This document shows positions 35,447 through 44,264 of a stretch of 64,000 nt of DNA, piece by piece. The stretch lies in the NCBI GenBank assembly GCA_902809985.1, contig CADDXC010000001.1:1488001-1552000 (forward strand). The letters are read 5' to 3'. Source of the DNA: Clostridiaceae bacterium BL-3 (lineage in GTDB: Bacteria; Bacillota; Clostridia; Clostridiales; Clostridiaceae). The notes under the pieces are model-generated. The model saw only the letters and a program-made list of their open reading frames with translations, searched no databases and was not told where the DNA came from. Position 1 is the stretch's first letter; each line of letters starts with the position of its first letter. A program made the translations under genes and the position numbers.

Positions 35447-37060
35447 TTATTCTCTTGTATTCTCCCAATTTGCAACATATTCTTCTAGTATGCTGTGAAT
35501 AATTTCTCCTATTTGTGAATAGGATTCATCATCTAAATTTGCAAGAGATATCCTTATGGACCACTTAGGACCATGAAACCCGCTTCCCCCCAGAAGTACT
35601 ATTGAAGATTCCTCTGCCAGCTTCAAGAGAACATCTATAGGTTTATAATTATCTTTCAAGTAATCTGCAAACTCTCCTCCATAGTTTTGTTCTGCCCATT
35701 CCAGGAGATCAAACTGGGCATAATATGAAGCATCAAAGGAATTTTCATCTAATTCAAGCCCCAGCCCATTAAATAACAACTTTTTCCGCCTGTGACATAT
35801 GGAATTGACCAGATCCTTATATCTATTTCTTTTATCCACCAAAGCAAACAGCGCGAAAAAAGCCATTTGAACCTGCTGCGGCGTAGACAATCCTGCTGTA
35901 TGATTAAGGGCTACCTGTCTGCTGTCCGCCACTATTCTGTCTATAAAAGGAATTTTTTCAGATTCCGTTGAAAGTGCCGCATACCTCCTCTTTGCCCTTT
36001 CTTTTTTGTCCTCATCCTGCTGGCCCAATAATTTATCAAATACATTGTCTTCATACAGTGCAATAGTTCCAAGTCTCCATCCCGTTACTCCAAAGTACTT
36101 GGAAAATGAATACACTCCTATGGTATTATATGGCAGATCTGCCATCAGAGAATGAAAATTCTCTACAAAAGTTCCATACACATCATCTGATATAATCATC
36201 AAATCAGGATTACTCTTTTCTACAATCTCCTTCAATCCTTTTACTATAACAGGCCTCATAGCTATAGAAAGCGGATTACTTGGATTCACTATAAATAATG
36301 CTTTTATACCAGGATCTGAAATCTTTTTTAATTCTTCATAGGAATATTGTCCTGTAACTTCATTGGCCATCAGTTCCACAACTTCAAAATCATATCTTGG
36401 CAAGTGCGGAATTTCCAGATATGGAGTAAAAATGGGAACCATAATTGCTATTTTATCCCCTTTAGACAGCATGTTATTGGCTATAAGGCTGTCAAAAATA
36501 TAGCACATACCTGCAGTGGCCCCCTCTACCGCAAAAAGATTGAATTTCCTTTCAAGTGGTTCATTATAACACAATTCTTGAATAAGATAATCGTGGACAA
36601 CGCTTTCTACATGCCTGAGTATCCTTCCTGGCTGTGGATAATTGTCCCCAATAATTCCATCTGTCAGCTCATATATCCATTCGTCCTCATCAAATCCCTT
36701 TATGGTAATTCCGTAATTTATCATCTTCTCAAGTGTTTCCATCCCCGGTTCACTTTTGTTTTTTCTCATGAAATTTAAAAATCTAGCTGCAATTCCATCC
36801 CTTTTCGGCATACCTGCCAGATCATTGTCATTCCATACCCTCCTACTCTCTTCTACAGCAAAATGCCCAAAGGTAAAAAAGGCCTCTCTGGGTGCAGCTG
36901 AAATCCAATTTGGATTTCCTCTTCCTGCATCTAAAAGGGAATGTATTCCTGCCTCCTTAGATTCTTCGGCCAAGCTTATCAACCTATTTTTAAGTTCAAA
37001 GGGACTTACTTTTCCATATATAGCTTCTATTTCTCTACGTTGAATGTTATAATTACCCAT
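35447..37060 (-). CDS. aspD: Aspartate 4-decarboxylase (bifunctional aspartate aminotransferase/decarboxylase)
   Basis: 537-aa PLP enzyme of the aminotransferase I family with the long N-terminal extension of aspartate beta-decarboxylases (LISLAEESKEAGIHSLLDAGRGNPNW). The PLP-lysine motif is SFSKYFGVTGWRLG, and NPSNPLSIAM, DDVYGTF and the C-terminal arginine motif RISLANL are present. It converts aspartate to alanine and CO2, and with an aspartate/alanine exchanger this can generate proton motive force; no such exchanger is encoded next to it. It is monocistronic, with an AT-rich upstream region. Confidence 0.93.
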   Translation of the reverse strand: MGNYNIQRREIEAIYGKVSPFELKNRLISLAEESKEAGIHSLLDAGRGNPNWISAAPREAFFTFGHFAVEESRRVWNDNDLAGMPKRDGIAARFLNFMRKNKSEPGMETLEKMINYGITIKGFDEDEWIYELTDGIIGDNYPQPGRILRHVESVVHDYLIQELCYNEPLERKFNLFAVEGATAGMCYIFDSLIANNMLSKGDKIAIMVPIFTPYLEIPHLPRYDFEVVELMANEVTGQYSYEELKKISDPGIKALFIVNPSNPLSIAMRPVIVKGLKEIVEKSNPDLMIISDDVYGTFVENFHSLMADLPYNTIGVYSFSKYFGVTGWRLGTIALYEDNVFDKLLGQQDEDKKERAKRRYAALSTESEKIPFIDRIVADSRQVALNHTAGLSTPQQVQMAFFALFALVDKRNRYKDLVNSICHRRKKLLFNGLGLELDENSFDASYYAQFDLLEWAEQNYGGEFADYLKDNYKPIDVLLKLAEESSIVLLGGSGFHGPKWSIRISLANLDDESYSQIGEIIHSILEEYVANWENTRE

Positions 37061-37187
37061 GATTTTCTCTCCTACAATCTATTATTTTAATATTTCCTCA
37101 CTTTACATCTACCATACATCGATTGGTTCATTTAAAAATATATGCTACTGTATATTATTTTCATGAGAAAATATATTATGTATCCAT

Positions 37188-37221
37188 AAAAAAGGATTTA
37201 GCAACTGCCAAATCCTTTTCT
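37188..37221. terminator. Terminator after dapB
   Basis: A 10-bp stem (AAAAGGATTT/AAATCCTTTT) with a 10-base loop and T-rich end on the minus strand lies 4 bases after the dapB stop. Confidence 0.85.
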
Positions 37222-37224
37222 CCC

Positions 37225-38022
37225 CTATATCCTGAGCACGTCTTCCATACCATAAATTCCAGATTCTTTCGCTTCTAAAAAAAGTGCTGCCCTGCATGCT
37301 CCTCTGGCAAAACATTCCCAATTGTATGCATGGTGAGTAATTTCAAGTCTCTCTCCCATAAGACCAAATATAACAGTGTGGCTGCTTGATATGTCCCCGG
37401 CCCTTACCGAGTGAAATCCTATGGTTCCCTCTTTTCTTGGCTCTTCGCCCTCTCTTCCATAAACGGCCACCTCTTTTAGATTTTTTCCAAGAACTTTAGC
37501 CATAATCTCTCCCATTTCCCTTGAAGTTCCGCTGGGGGCGTCTTTTTTATATCTGTCATGCATTTCTATTATTTCTATATCCGACATGTTTCCTATAGCT
37601 TGTGCTGAAATTTTCAAAAGTTCATACATGAGATTTACCACCATGGAAGTATTAGCGGCAATTATAAGTGGTATATGCTTTGAAAGCTTCTTTATCTCAT
37701 CGTATTGCTTTTCCGAAAATCCAGTGGTACCGCAAACAACTCCTTTCTTATACTCCAATGCTTTTCTCATAACCTCCATGGAAAATTTCGGTGTAGTATA
37801 GTCAATTACAGCATCACATCTTTCTATAACGGATTCCAAATCATCTGTCACTTCAGCCCCTATAGATTTGCCCAACCCAGATACCAATCCCACATCCTTT
37901 CCTATATAATCTCTTCCCTTTGGAGCCACAGCTGAGACTACTTTCAATCCATCAGTATTCTCAGCCATTTTTACAATAAGTCTTCCCATTTTCCCCCTAG
38001 GTCCCGTCACTAGTATATTCAT
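37225..38022 (-). CDS. dapB: 4-hydroxy-tetrahydrodipicolinate reductase (DapB)
   Basis: 265 aa with the DapB layout. The Rossmann N terminus is NILVTGPRGKMGRLI, followed by DYTTPKF and CGTTGFSEKQ. The signature is EMHDRYKKDAPSGTSREMG. The catalytic His and Lys of the HHxxK motif are kept (H and K), but the second His is Asp here. Its role is lysine and meso-DAP, hence cell-wall, biosynthesis. I chose the ATG at 38022; the longer upstream frame is hydrophobic and unlike the family. No other dap genes lie nearby; its upstream partner is a DUF166-like gene 90 bases away on the same strand. Confidence 0.88.
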   Translation of the reverse strand: MNILVTGPRGKMGRLIVKMAENTDGLKVVSAVAPKGRDYIGKDVGLVSGLGKSIGAEVTDDLESVIERCDAVIDYTTPKFSMEVMRKALEYKKGVVCGTTGFSEKQYDEIKKLSKHIPLIIAANTSMVVNLMYELLKISAQAIGNMSDIEIIEMHDRYKKDAPSGTSREMGEIMAKVLGKNLKEVAVYGREGEEPRKEGTIGFHSVRAGDISSSHTVIFGLMGERLEITHHAYNWECFARGACRAALFLEAKESGIYGMEDVLRI

Positions 38023-38111
38023 ATACAATCCCACTCTCCATCCTCTGTTCACTTTTAATTTTACTCTATAATATACCCATATAAAAAGCAATACACTATG
38101 TAAAAAATTTC

Positions 38112-38918
38112 TCAAATTCTTATTATTTCAGCCCTTTCCAACGCACTGTAATGAGTATATCCTGCTATATGAAGAGGTGTGTCACCAAGTTCACCATCTA
38201 TATGCATATCTCCAAGGCAAGGATAACTATGCCAATATTTGGCCAGGGCTCTTCTCGCTTCTTCTCCTAGTTTTTTCCCCTCCAGATGCCTGGCTATATT
38301 GTAACCATTTCCACAGGGCGCAGATATGATAACTTCTGCTTTCCTTATTATATTTCTGTTGTCTACAAACAATCTGAAATTCGGTTTTCCTATTTTAAAA
38401 GTATCTATAAATTCATTTATAAGAGGAAATTTTCCATAATTCAATGTACAAAATGGTTTGGGAAATGCATATTGCAGACGGTTTTTTTTGCATTCATCCA
38501 CTAACTTTTCCCTTGTCCATTTAGATACCCACTTTCCACTCTCACAAGCTGCTATCAATGCTTTTCCGCCACTATTATGCAGCAATTTTGGAATTTCAAC
38601 TATTATATCCTCATGTATTCCCAACAACACAGCTATATCATGTTCCTTAAATTTACTTGGAAGATATTTCAATGGAAAATCCTCAAATTTTCTATATAAG
38701 TCAGGAAGCTTTACTATTTCACTTATACTATCTTTAAAATTTAATTTGTACCTTCCCCTACACCACATACATCTCCTGCCGCATACTGTACATACCTCTT
38801 TAGAATCAATCATATTAGGTATGAATTTTGAATTTGCAAACCTGCTGTCCGTTTTTATATAAAATTCATTTTCAGGTAATTTACTGCTTTTTTCGGAACA
38901 GACTATAAGCATCTTCAT
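38112..38918 (-). CDS. DUF166-like hypothetical protein
   Basis: About 268 aa. A Rossmann-like N terminus (MKMLIVCSEK) leads to a Cys group CTVCGRRCMWCRGRY (residues about 43-57). Further on comes VIISAPCGNGYNIARHLEGKK, a pattern like the DUF166 family of anaerobes and archaea, whose role is not established. One more Cys is in HSYPCLGDMHIDGELGDTPLH. The cysteines could bind an Fe-S cluster; this is inference. The ATG at 38918 is 7 bases from GGAGG, and alternatives at 38921 and 38933 exist. It lies upstream of dapB on the same strand, possibly co-transcribed. Confidence 0.65.
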   Translation of the reverse strand: MKMLIVCSEKSSKLPENEFYIKTDSRFANSKFIPNMIDSKEVCTVCGRRCMWCRGRYKLNFKDSISEIVKLPDLYRKFEDFPLKYLPSKFKEHDIAVLLGIHEDIIVEIPKLLHNSGGKALIAACESGKWVSKWTREKLVDECKKNRLQYAFPKPFCTLNYGKFPLINEFIDTFKIGKPNFRLFVDNRNIIRKAEVIISAPCGNGYNIARHLEGKKLGEEARRALAKYWHSYPCLGDMHIDGELGDTPLHIAGYTHYSALERAEIIRI

Positions 38919-39000
38919 CATCTTTCCTCCCATATATAAAGCATTGTTTTACACGATATATCATATTGCAAAAATTTTCAGTAATTTTGGTGCTGACTAA

Positions 39001-39052
39001 AAGGGCTCAAGTTTTACCATTATTTTTATAAACACTGAAAAACTCAAGCCCT
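39001..39052 (-). terminator. Terminator after the double-cubane protein gene
   Basis: A 14-bp stem (AGGGCTTGAGTTTT and complement) around a long AT-rich loop, with T-rich flank on the minus strand, 7 bases after the stop. Confidence 0.75.
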
Positions 39053-39058
39053 ATTTTA

Positions 39059-40207
39059 TTACAACATTTCTATAAATGCGGATATCCTGGTTTTTATCTG
39101 GCCTATATCTGCCTGGGAGTAATCCGTTTCAATGTTCATATAAGGTATATTCTTTTTTTCCGTAACAAATTTTTTCATCCCATAGGACTCCACACTGTAA
39201 GTATGACATGCTTGGAGAATTACATCTACTACACCGTCAACCTTGTATTCATCAATAAGCTCTGATATAAGCTTTGTCCTATTGTCATTGGGAGTCATGC
39301 AGGAGCAGCCTATATTTAAATATTTTTCAGTAAGTGCATCTATCGGCTCTCTATCCTCATCTACCAGTCTACTGGTTTCCTTTATACCTGTACAATTTTC
39401 ATAGCAAACCACTACCCCGCCATTTCCCTCTATGGCATTTATTATCTTTTCAGTTGACTCTCCTAAAGGACATCCTGTCACAAGTATTCTTTTAGCATCT
39501 TGTGAAACCTTTTCTGCCCCATTTTTCTGTTCTTTTACAACATCATCTATCAAATTATATATTTCCTCTATCTCTGCATCCTTGTCCCATTTAAAAGAAG
39601 CACCACTTAAAACTCTAAGCATTTCAAGTCCAGTTATAGGCGGTGGATCCATCTTTCCCAATGCGGAAAATGCCATTAAAGCTTTTCTTTCCTTATTTCT
39701 TACTTTTATAGATTCCCGAATTTCTTGTTCCGTTATGCTGACGCCAAACTCCTTCTCCAAGTGGCTTTTAAGCTTTAATATTTCATTCTTCCATAACTTA
39801 AAGGAATCCTCACCTGCACTGGTTTGGGGAAGCTGCATAACATGTACATTCTTCACTTTGGATAAATATTCATACATTTTCTTTTTTCCATCACAGGTAG
39901 TCTCTCCTACTATAAGATCAGAAAAATAAAAATAAGGGCACTTGTCAGTTATTGCAAATCCATAGCTGGATTTTATGAGAGGACATAAATTTCTAGGAAG
40001 ATATTTTTCAGCATCTTCTATGGTTTCATCACTTTTAGCACAAAGGGACACAGATACTGCACCAGAAGCATTTATAATCTCCCAGGGGGTAAACGTGCAA
40101 AAAGTACCTACGACTTTTTTGCCCTCATCTTTGAGGTTTTTTATTCTTATAAATCCCTTTTTTCTAGAATCGCTAAAATCATCAAACACTTTCGGCAGAT
40201 CATTCAT
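39059..40207 (-). CDS. HgdB/BcrB-type 2-hydroxyacyl-CoA dehydratase-like (double-cubane cluster) protein
   Basis: 382 aa of the dehydratase D-component superfamily (HgdB, FldB/C, BcrB/C). Cysteines at [66 protein letters not shown] and [11 protein letters not shown] are enough for a [4Fe-4S] or double-cubane [8Fe-9S] cluster. It lacks a second subunit gene and an HgdC-type activator next to it. It therefore fits the stand-alone double-cubane-cluster proteins better than an acyl-CoA dehydratase. The physiological substrate is unknown. The ATG at 40207 has AAAGGAG upstream. It is a single gene with its own terminator. Confidence 0.85.
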   Translation of the reverse strand: MNDLPKVFDDFSDSRKKGFIRIKNLKDEGKKVVGTFCTFTPWEIINASGAVSVSLCAKSDETIEDAEKYLPRNLCPLIKSSYGFAITDKCPYFYFSDLIVGETTCDGKKKMYEYLSKVKNVHVMQLPQTSAGEDSFKLWKNEILKLKSHLEKEFGVSITEQEIRESIKVRNKERKALMAFSALGKMDPPPITGLEMLRVLSGASFKWDKDAEIEEIYNLIDDVVKEQKNGAEKVSQDAKRILVTGCPLGESTEKIINAIEGNGGVVVCYENCTGIKETSRLVDEDREPIDALTEKYLNIGCSCMTPNDNRTKLISELIDEYKVDGVVDVILQACHTYSVESYGMKKFVTEKKNIPYMNIETDYSQADIGQIKTRISAFIEML

Positions 40208-40255
40208 GTTAAAATCTCCTTTACCATTGTATTTATTCTATAATTTTAACATGAA

Positions 40256-41332
40256 TCACTGCACACTTTCAATTATTCCGCCTCCAATTAAAATATCTCC
40301 ACTGTAAAATACTACAGATTGACCTCTTGTAATGGCTCTCTGTTTTTCTGAGAACTCAACCCTTACCCTTTTTTCATCCTCCATACTTATAGTTGCTTCT
40401 GCAGGTACAGCAGAATATCTTATTTTGGCCTGAACTTTCATGGGTTTTTCCAATTTTTCAAAAGCCATAAAATTTACATCCACTGCAATTAAATTTTTTT
40501 TAAATATATCCTCCTGTTTCCCAAGCACAACTTCATTTGCAGCCGGATTTATATCTACAACATACATAGGCGTTCCCAAAGCTATTCCAAGACCCTTTCT
40601 CTGTCCTATAGTATAATAGACTACTCCTTTATGTTTCCCAAGTACATTTCCATTTTTGTCTACAAAATTACCTTCCTTAATCTTACCGGGTACACATCTT
40701 TTTATATAAGAACCATGATCATTATCAGGTATAAAACATATCTCCTCGCTGTCCTTTTTATTATGAACCCCAAGGCCTATATCTTTTGCTATTTTTCTTA
40801 TTTCTTCCTTATTATATACACCACAGGGCATGAGTGTATGCGCCAGTTGAAATTGACTCAAATTGTAAAGAGCATAGGTTTGATCCTTTTTAACGTCTTT
40901 TGATTTTTTCAGGACATACCTTCCATTTACTTTTTCCACCGTAGCATAGTGACCTGTAGCCACATAATCTGCACCCAGCTCCACCGCTCTTTTTAAAAGC
41001 TCCTCAAATTTTATATACTTATTACAAGCTACGCAGGGATTGGGAGTTCTGCCTTTCACATATTCATCTATAAAATAATCTATTACATTCCGTTTAAATA
41101 CATCTCTAAAATTCATAACATAGTAAGGAATTTTCAAATGGTATGCTACAGCTCTGGCATCATCTACCGCACTCAGGGAACAGCACCCTCCCTCCATACC
41201 TTGATAATAATCGTCATCCTGCCATACCTGCATGGTAGCTCCTATAACGTCATATCCCTGTTTTTTCAAAAGATATGCTGCCACAGAACTGTCCACACCT
41301 CCGCTCATACCCACTACTACTTTTTTTACCAT
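40256..41332 (-). CDS. mnmA: tRNA-specific 2-thiouridylase MnmA
   Basis: 358-aa ATP pyrophosphatase that thiolates U34 of Lys, Glu and Gln tRNAs. The PP-loop motif is [13 protein letters not shown], the catalytic cysteines are in [13 protein letters not shown] and EEICFIPD, and [10 protein letters not shown] belongs to the C-terminal barrel. The start ATG at 41332 was chosen because [11 protein letters not shown] is the usual N terminus. The sulfur donor, a NifS-type cysteine desulfurase, is encoded 32 bases upstream, so the pair forms a tRNA-thiolation operon. Confidence 0.96.
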   Translation of the reverse strand: MVKKVVVGMSGGVDSSVAAYLLKKQGYDVIGATMQVWQDDDYYQGMEGGCCSLSAVDDARAVAYHLKIPYYVMNFRDVFKRNVIDYFIDEYVKGRTPNPCVACNKYIKFEELLKRAVELGADYVATGHYATVEKVNGRYVLKKSKDVKKDQTYALYNLSQFQLAHTLMPCGVYNKEEIRKIAKDIGLGVHNKKDSEEICFIPDNDHGSYIKRCVPGKIKEGNFVDKNGNVLGKHKGVVYYTIGQRKGLGIALGTPMYVVDINPAANEVVLGKQEDIFKKNLIAVDVNFMAFEKLEKPMKVQAKIRYSAVPAEATISMEDEKRVRVEFSEKQRAITRGQSVVFYSGDILIGGGIIESVQ

Positions 41333-41364
41333 ATTTATCACCTGTTCCACTTAGAAGAAATTAT

Positions 41365-42534
41365 CTAATGTGATCTTTCATTCCATCTTTTATTACTTTT
41401 TCTAAAGTCAGAAACCCTGCGGCTTAGGACCTTTATCACATAGTCCACGTCATCCTCTGTAGTTTTTGCCCCTAAAGTAAGCCTTAGAGAGCTTTTGGCT
41501 TCTTTCTCAGAAAGCCCAATTGCAGTGAGTACATGGGAAGGTTCTACTGCTCCTGCGGAACATGCACTCCCCGTGGAAACATATATACCTTCACTGTCCA
41601 GAGACATGACCATGATTTCACCATCTACAAATTCAAAACTTATATTCACGTTACCTGGCAGTCTGCAGGTTCTATCTCCATTTAAACTAGCATACGGTAT
41701 TTTCAAAAGCCCATCTATTAGCTTATCTCGTAAATATATTAGTCTCTTTCTCTCTTCATCCATATTTGAAGCTGCAATCTCCAATGCTTTCGACATACCA
41801 ACTATACCTGCAATATTTTCTGTACCGGCCCTTCTCCCTCTCTCTTGAGAACCCCCATGGATTAGACTGTCTATCTTAGTTCCCCTTTTTATATAAAGAG
41901 CTCCCATACCCTTTGGGCCATAAAATTTATGTGATGCCATCGAGAGCAAATCTATATTCATAGACTGCACATCGATGGGAACATTTCCCACAGCTTGAAC
42001 TGCATCAGTGTGAAATAGAACTCCCTTTTTCCTGCAGATTTTACCTATATCACTTATTGGCTCTATAGTGCCTATTTCATTATTTGCAAACATAACAGAC
42101 ACAAGTATAGTATCCTTCGTAATTAAATTTTCAAGCTCCTGTAAATCAATTTTTCCAAATTTATCCACAGAGAGATAGCTTACTTTAAAGCCATGATTTT
42201 CTAGATATCTACATGTATTCAATACGGCATGATGTTCTATTTTTGTAGTTATTATATGTCTTCCCCTATTTTTATTAGCCAGTGCTACTCCCTTTATAGC
42301 CCAATTGTCGGCTTCAGAACCTCCACTTGTAAAAAATATTTCATCTTTATTTGCATTTATAATCTTTGATATACCCTCTCTGGCTTTAGCTATTGCCATT
42401 TTAGTTTTTCTTGATATATAATAAACCGAAGAAGGGTTGCCAAAATTCTCAGTAAAATATGGATTCATCTCCGCCAAAACCTCTGGCTTAACAAAGGTGG
42501 TAGCTGCATAATCCATATATATTTCTCTCTTCAT
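41365..42534 (-). CDS. nifS: Cysteine desulfurase (NifS/IscS class)
   Basis: 389-aa PLP enzyme that takes sulfur from cysteine. It starts MKREIYMDYAATTF behind GGGAGGG at 42534. Motifs: SGGSEADNWAI, TKIEHHAV, the PLP Lys in MASHKFYGPKGMG, GGSQERGRRAGTEN and the persulfide Cys in STGSACSAG. No IscU/NifU scaffold is adjacent, so supply to MnmA is the likely main job. The gene starts divergently from a small Cys-rich protein gene. Confidence 0.95.
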   Translation of the reverse strand: MKREIYMDYAATTFVKPEVLAEMNPYFTENFGNPSSVYYISRKTKMAIAKAREGISKIINANKDEIFFTSGGSEADNWAIKGVALANKNRGRHIITTKIEHHAVLNTCRYLENHGFKVSYLSVDKFGKIDLQELENLITKDTILVSVMFANNEIGTIEPISDIGKICRKKGVLFHTDAVQAVGNVPIDVQSMNIDLLSMASHKFYGPKGMGALYIKRGTKIDSLIHGGSQERGRRAGTENIAGIVGMSKALEIAASNMDEERKRLIYLRDKLIDGLLKIPYASLNGDRTCRLPGNVNISFEFVDGEIMVMSLDSEGIYVSTGSACSAGAVEPSHVLTAIGLSEKEAKSSLRLTLGAKTTEDDVDYVIKVLSRRVSDFRKSNKRWNERSH

Positions 42535-42698
42535 CGATTGTCCCTCCCATATAATAAAATTTTTATACAGTTTATGCATAAATGTAGTAAGTTACTGCAA
42601 TATAATAATTCTATTTTTAAATAGAGTTTTTGTCAACATAAGCGAAATTCAAATTATTATAAAATATCTAAATTTAGGATAGGAAAGGATTTTATCAT

Positions 42699-43097
42699 AT
42701 GAAAATAAAAATAGCAGTATATGGAAATAAAGATTCCATTTTATCTGGTATCAACTACTGCAGCTGTAAAGACTCAAGTTGTTTTAAATGTTCAAACTGC
42801 TCAAATTGCAAATCCGGCAAAAATGAGAGTTCATCAGACAAATTGATCTTTAGAAGAACTTACGATCTATATGGCAATTTAAAAAATTTTCTAGAAATAA
42901 GTGATGTAGCACAAAATATAGATATAAAATTTATAGAATTAAGTAATCTCAATTTTTCAACTGATGATGCTAAGGTAAAAAAAGTTATAGAACAAGGATT
43001 TACCCCACCTATAACAGTAATAGACGGCATAATAAGATATTACGGTGGAATTTCCAATATACTTGTTTACAGAGATGTAAAAGAACTTCTAAATTAA
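42699..43097 (+). CDS. Small cysteine-cluster protein, thioredoxin-fold-like, unknown function
   Basis: 132 aa. After an N-terminal beta strand (KIKIAVYGN) it has a dense Cys group NYCSCKDSSCFKCSNCSNCKSG (seven Cys, residues about 22-42). It then has a thioredoxin-like pattern: FIELSNLN, a helix, and GFTPPITVIDGIIRYYGG with a likely cis-proline. It could be a metal- or arsenic-binding or redox protein; I cannot tell which. Start ATG with a GGAAAGG site. It is divergent from nifS, so a sulfur- or cluster-related role is possible but only inferred. Confidence 0.65.
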   Translation: MKIKIAVYGNKDSILSGINYCSCKDSSCFKCSNCSNCKSGKNESSSDKLIFRRTYDLYGNLKNFLEISDVAQNIDIKFIELSNLNFSTDDAKVKKVIEQGFTPPITVIDGIIRYYGGISNILVYRDVKELLN

Positions 43098-43136
43098 ATA
43101 TCAAAGTCGAAATTTCTTCATATCATGCAAAATATA

Positions 43137-43165
43137 TAGACAATATGCATGCCATTTTATATAAT
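43137..43165 (+). promoter_or_regulatory. Promoter of the folT leader
   Basis: TAGACA, 17 bases, TATAAT, with the predicted start about 4-7 bases before the THF aptamer. Confidence 0.75.
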
Positions 43166-43175
43166 TAAAATATAG

Positions 43176-43296
43176 GTAGCAGAGTAAATATTATGCATAA
43201 AGTGTTAGAGAATGGGAGGTTGTCTCTAAACGAAAAGCTTAAATGCATTACATTATTGATTTAAAGCTTATGATATAATATTGCTTCCGCTGTTAC
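43176..43296 (+). promoter_or_regulatory. THF (tetrahydrofolate) riboswitch
   Basis: The element matches the THF-I motif: P1 GTAGCAG (43176-43182) pairs with CTGTTAC (43290-43296). The conserved core AGAGTAAATATTAT, AAGTGT and GAATGGGAGGTTGT is present, and the 3' strand ends in ATTGCTTCCGCTG. It directly precedes a FolT-type transporter gene, the standard context. The bases TTACATTAAAG at its 3' end can pair with the left arm of the following hairpin, which gives an on/off switch. Confidence 0.88.
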
Positions 43297-43316
43297 ATTA
43301 AAGGGATCTTGTATTT

Positions 43317-43368
43317 ACCTCTTTTCTCTTTAATGTGACCACATTAAAGAGAAAAGAGGTGTTTCTAT
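43317..43368 (+). terminator. Expression-platform terminator of the THF riboswitch
   Basis: A perfect 21-bp stem (ACCTCTTTTCTCTTTAATG and following bases) with a 2-base loop and a short T-rich tail. The upstream copy of ACATTAAAG at the aptamer end can compete with its right arm. Confidence 0.85.
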
Positions 43369-43425
43369 TGAAAATCAATTAACTCCTTGTAAAGTTAGAT
43401 CAAATAAACACTGGAGGTAAAAGAT

Positions 43426-44217
43426 ATGAAAAATAGAATGAATACAAAATTTCTCGTTACTACTGCCGTATTTATTGCCATTGCACTTGTCTTAAGATCT
43501 TTTTCCATATTAATAGCTGCAGGTGGTATACTCACTATGAGAATAAGTTTTAGTGCCATATTCTATGTAATGCCGGGACTTCTGTTCGGCCCGCTTTATG
43601 GCGGAATTGCAGGAGGACTGGTAGATATATTGGGATACATAATAACTCCCATGGGGGCATATATTCCCCTGCTTACCATCACCAATGTAATTGCCGGCTT
43701 TTTACCTGCTGTTATATGGAAACGTATTAAGAACACTGAAGAGCATAAAATAATAAATTATTACAATGCATTTTTTATACTCTTATTTCTAATAGGTTTA
43801 TTCAATTTTATGGTAACAAAACTTGCAGCCCAGTCCTATTTGGGCAAATTATTAATATCACTGGGTACAAAGTCTCAGTATATGGTCGCCGGCTTCATGC
43901 TTATAGGCGTTATAGGAATAGTACTGTTTATTATAAATATGTTCATTAAAAAGGGAACTGGAAAAGCCCGTGATTTCATAAACAGCAACTATTTTAAACT
44001 GGCCATCTCCCTTGGAATTTCCGGAATTATTGTTTCCACTGCAAATACTTGTATTTTGCTGATATTCACTCCAGCTCTTATGACAAAAGGATTTATGATT
44101 ATGTGGATACCACGGATAGTACAAACTCTGCTCATGACTATAGTAAATTCCTACATCATATGTATACTTTTGTATTCCTATGAATTATTTGAGGGTAGAA
44201 TAGTAAAAAAAGCTTAA
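43426..44217 (+). CDS. folT: Folate-type ECF transporter S component (FolT-like)
   Basis: 263-aa membrane protein that binds folate for an energy-coupling-factor importer, whose A/A'/T parts are not here. Motifs: TTAVFIAIALVLRSFS, ISFSAIFYVMPGLLFGPLYGGIAGGLVDILGY (key part GPLYGGIAGGLVDILG) and a C-terminal helix group. It is longer than the usual roughly 170-200-aa FolT because of an insert of two or more helices around residues 115-175. The THF riboswitch upstream supports folate as substrate. Start ATG with GGAGG. Confidence 0.88.
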   Translation: MKNRMNTKFLVTTAVFIAIALVLRSFSILIAAGGILTMRISFSAIFYVMPGLLFGPLYGGIAGGLVDILGYIITPMGAYIPLLTITNVIAGFLPAVIWKRIKNTEEHKIINYYNAFFILLFLIGLFNFMVTKLAAQSYLGKLLISLGTKSQYMVAGFMLIGVIGIVLFIINMFIKKGTGKARDFINSNYFKLAISLGISGIIVSTANTCILLIFTPALMTKGFMIMWIPRIVQTLLMTIVNSYIICILLYSYELFEGRIVKKA

Positions 44218-44223
44218 AACAAA

Positions 44224-44262
44224 AGGAAATTGTCTCATGGCAAAGTTTGAGACAATTTCTTT
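44224..44262. terminator. Bidirectional terminator between folT and ilvB
   Basis: A 13-bp stem GGAAATTGTCTCA/TGAGACAATTTCT with a 10-base loop lies between convergent genes, with T-rich tails on both strands. Confidence 0.85.
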
Positions 44263-44264
44263 TT

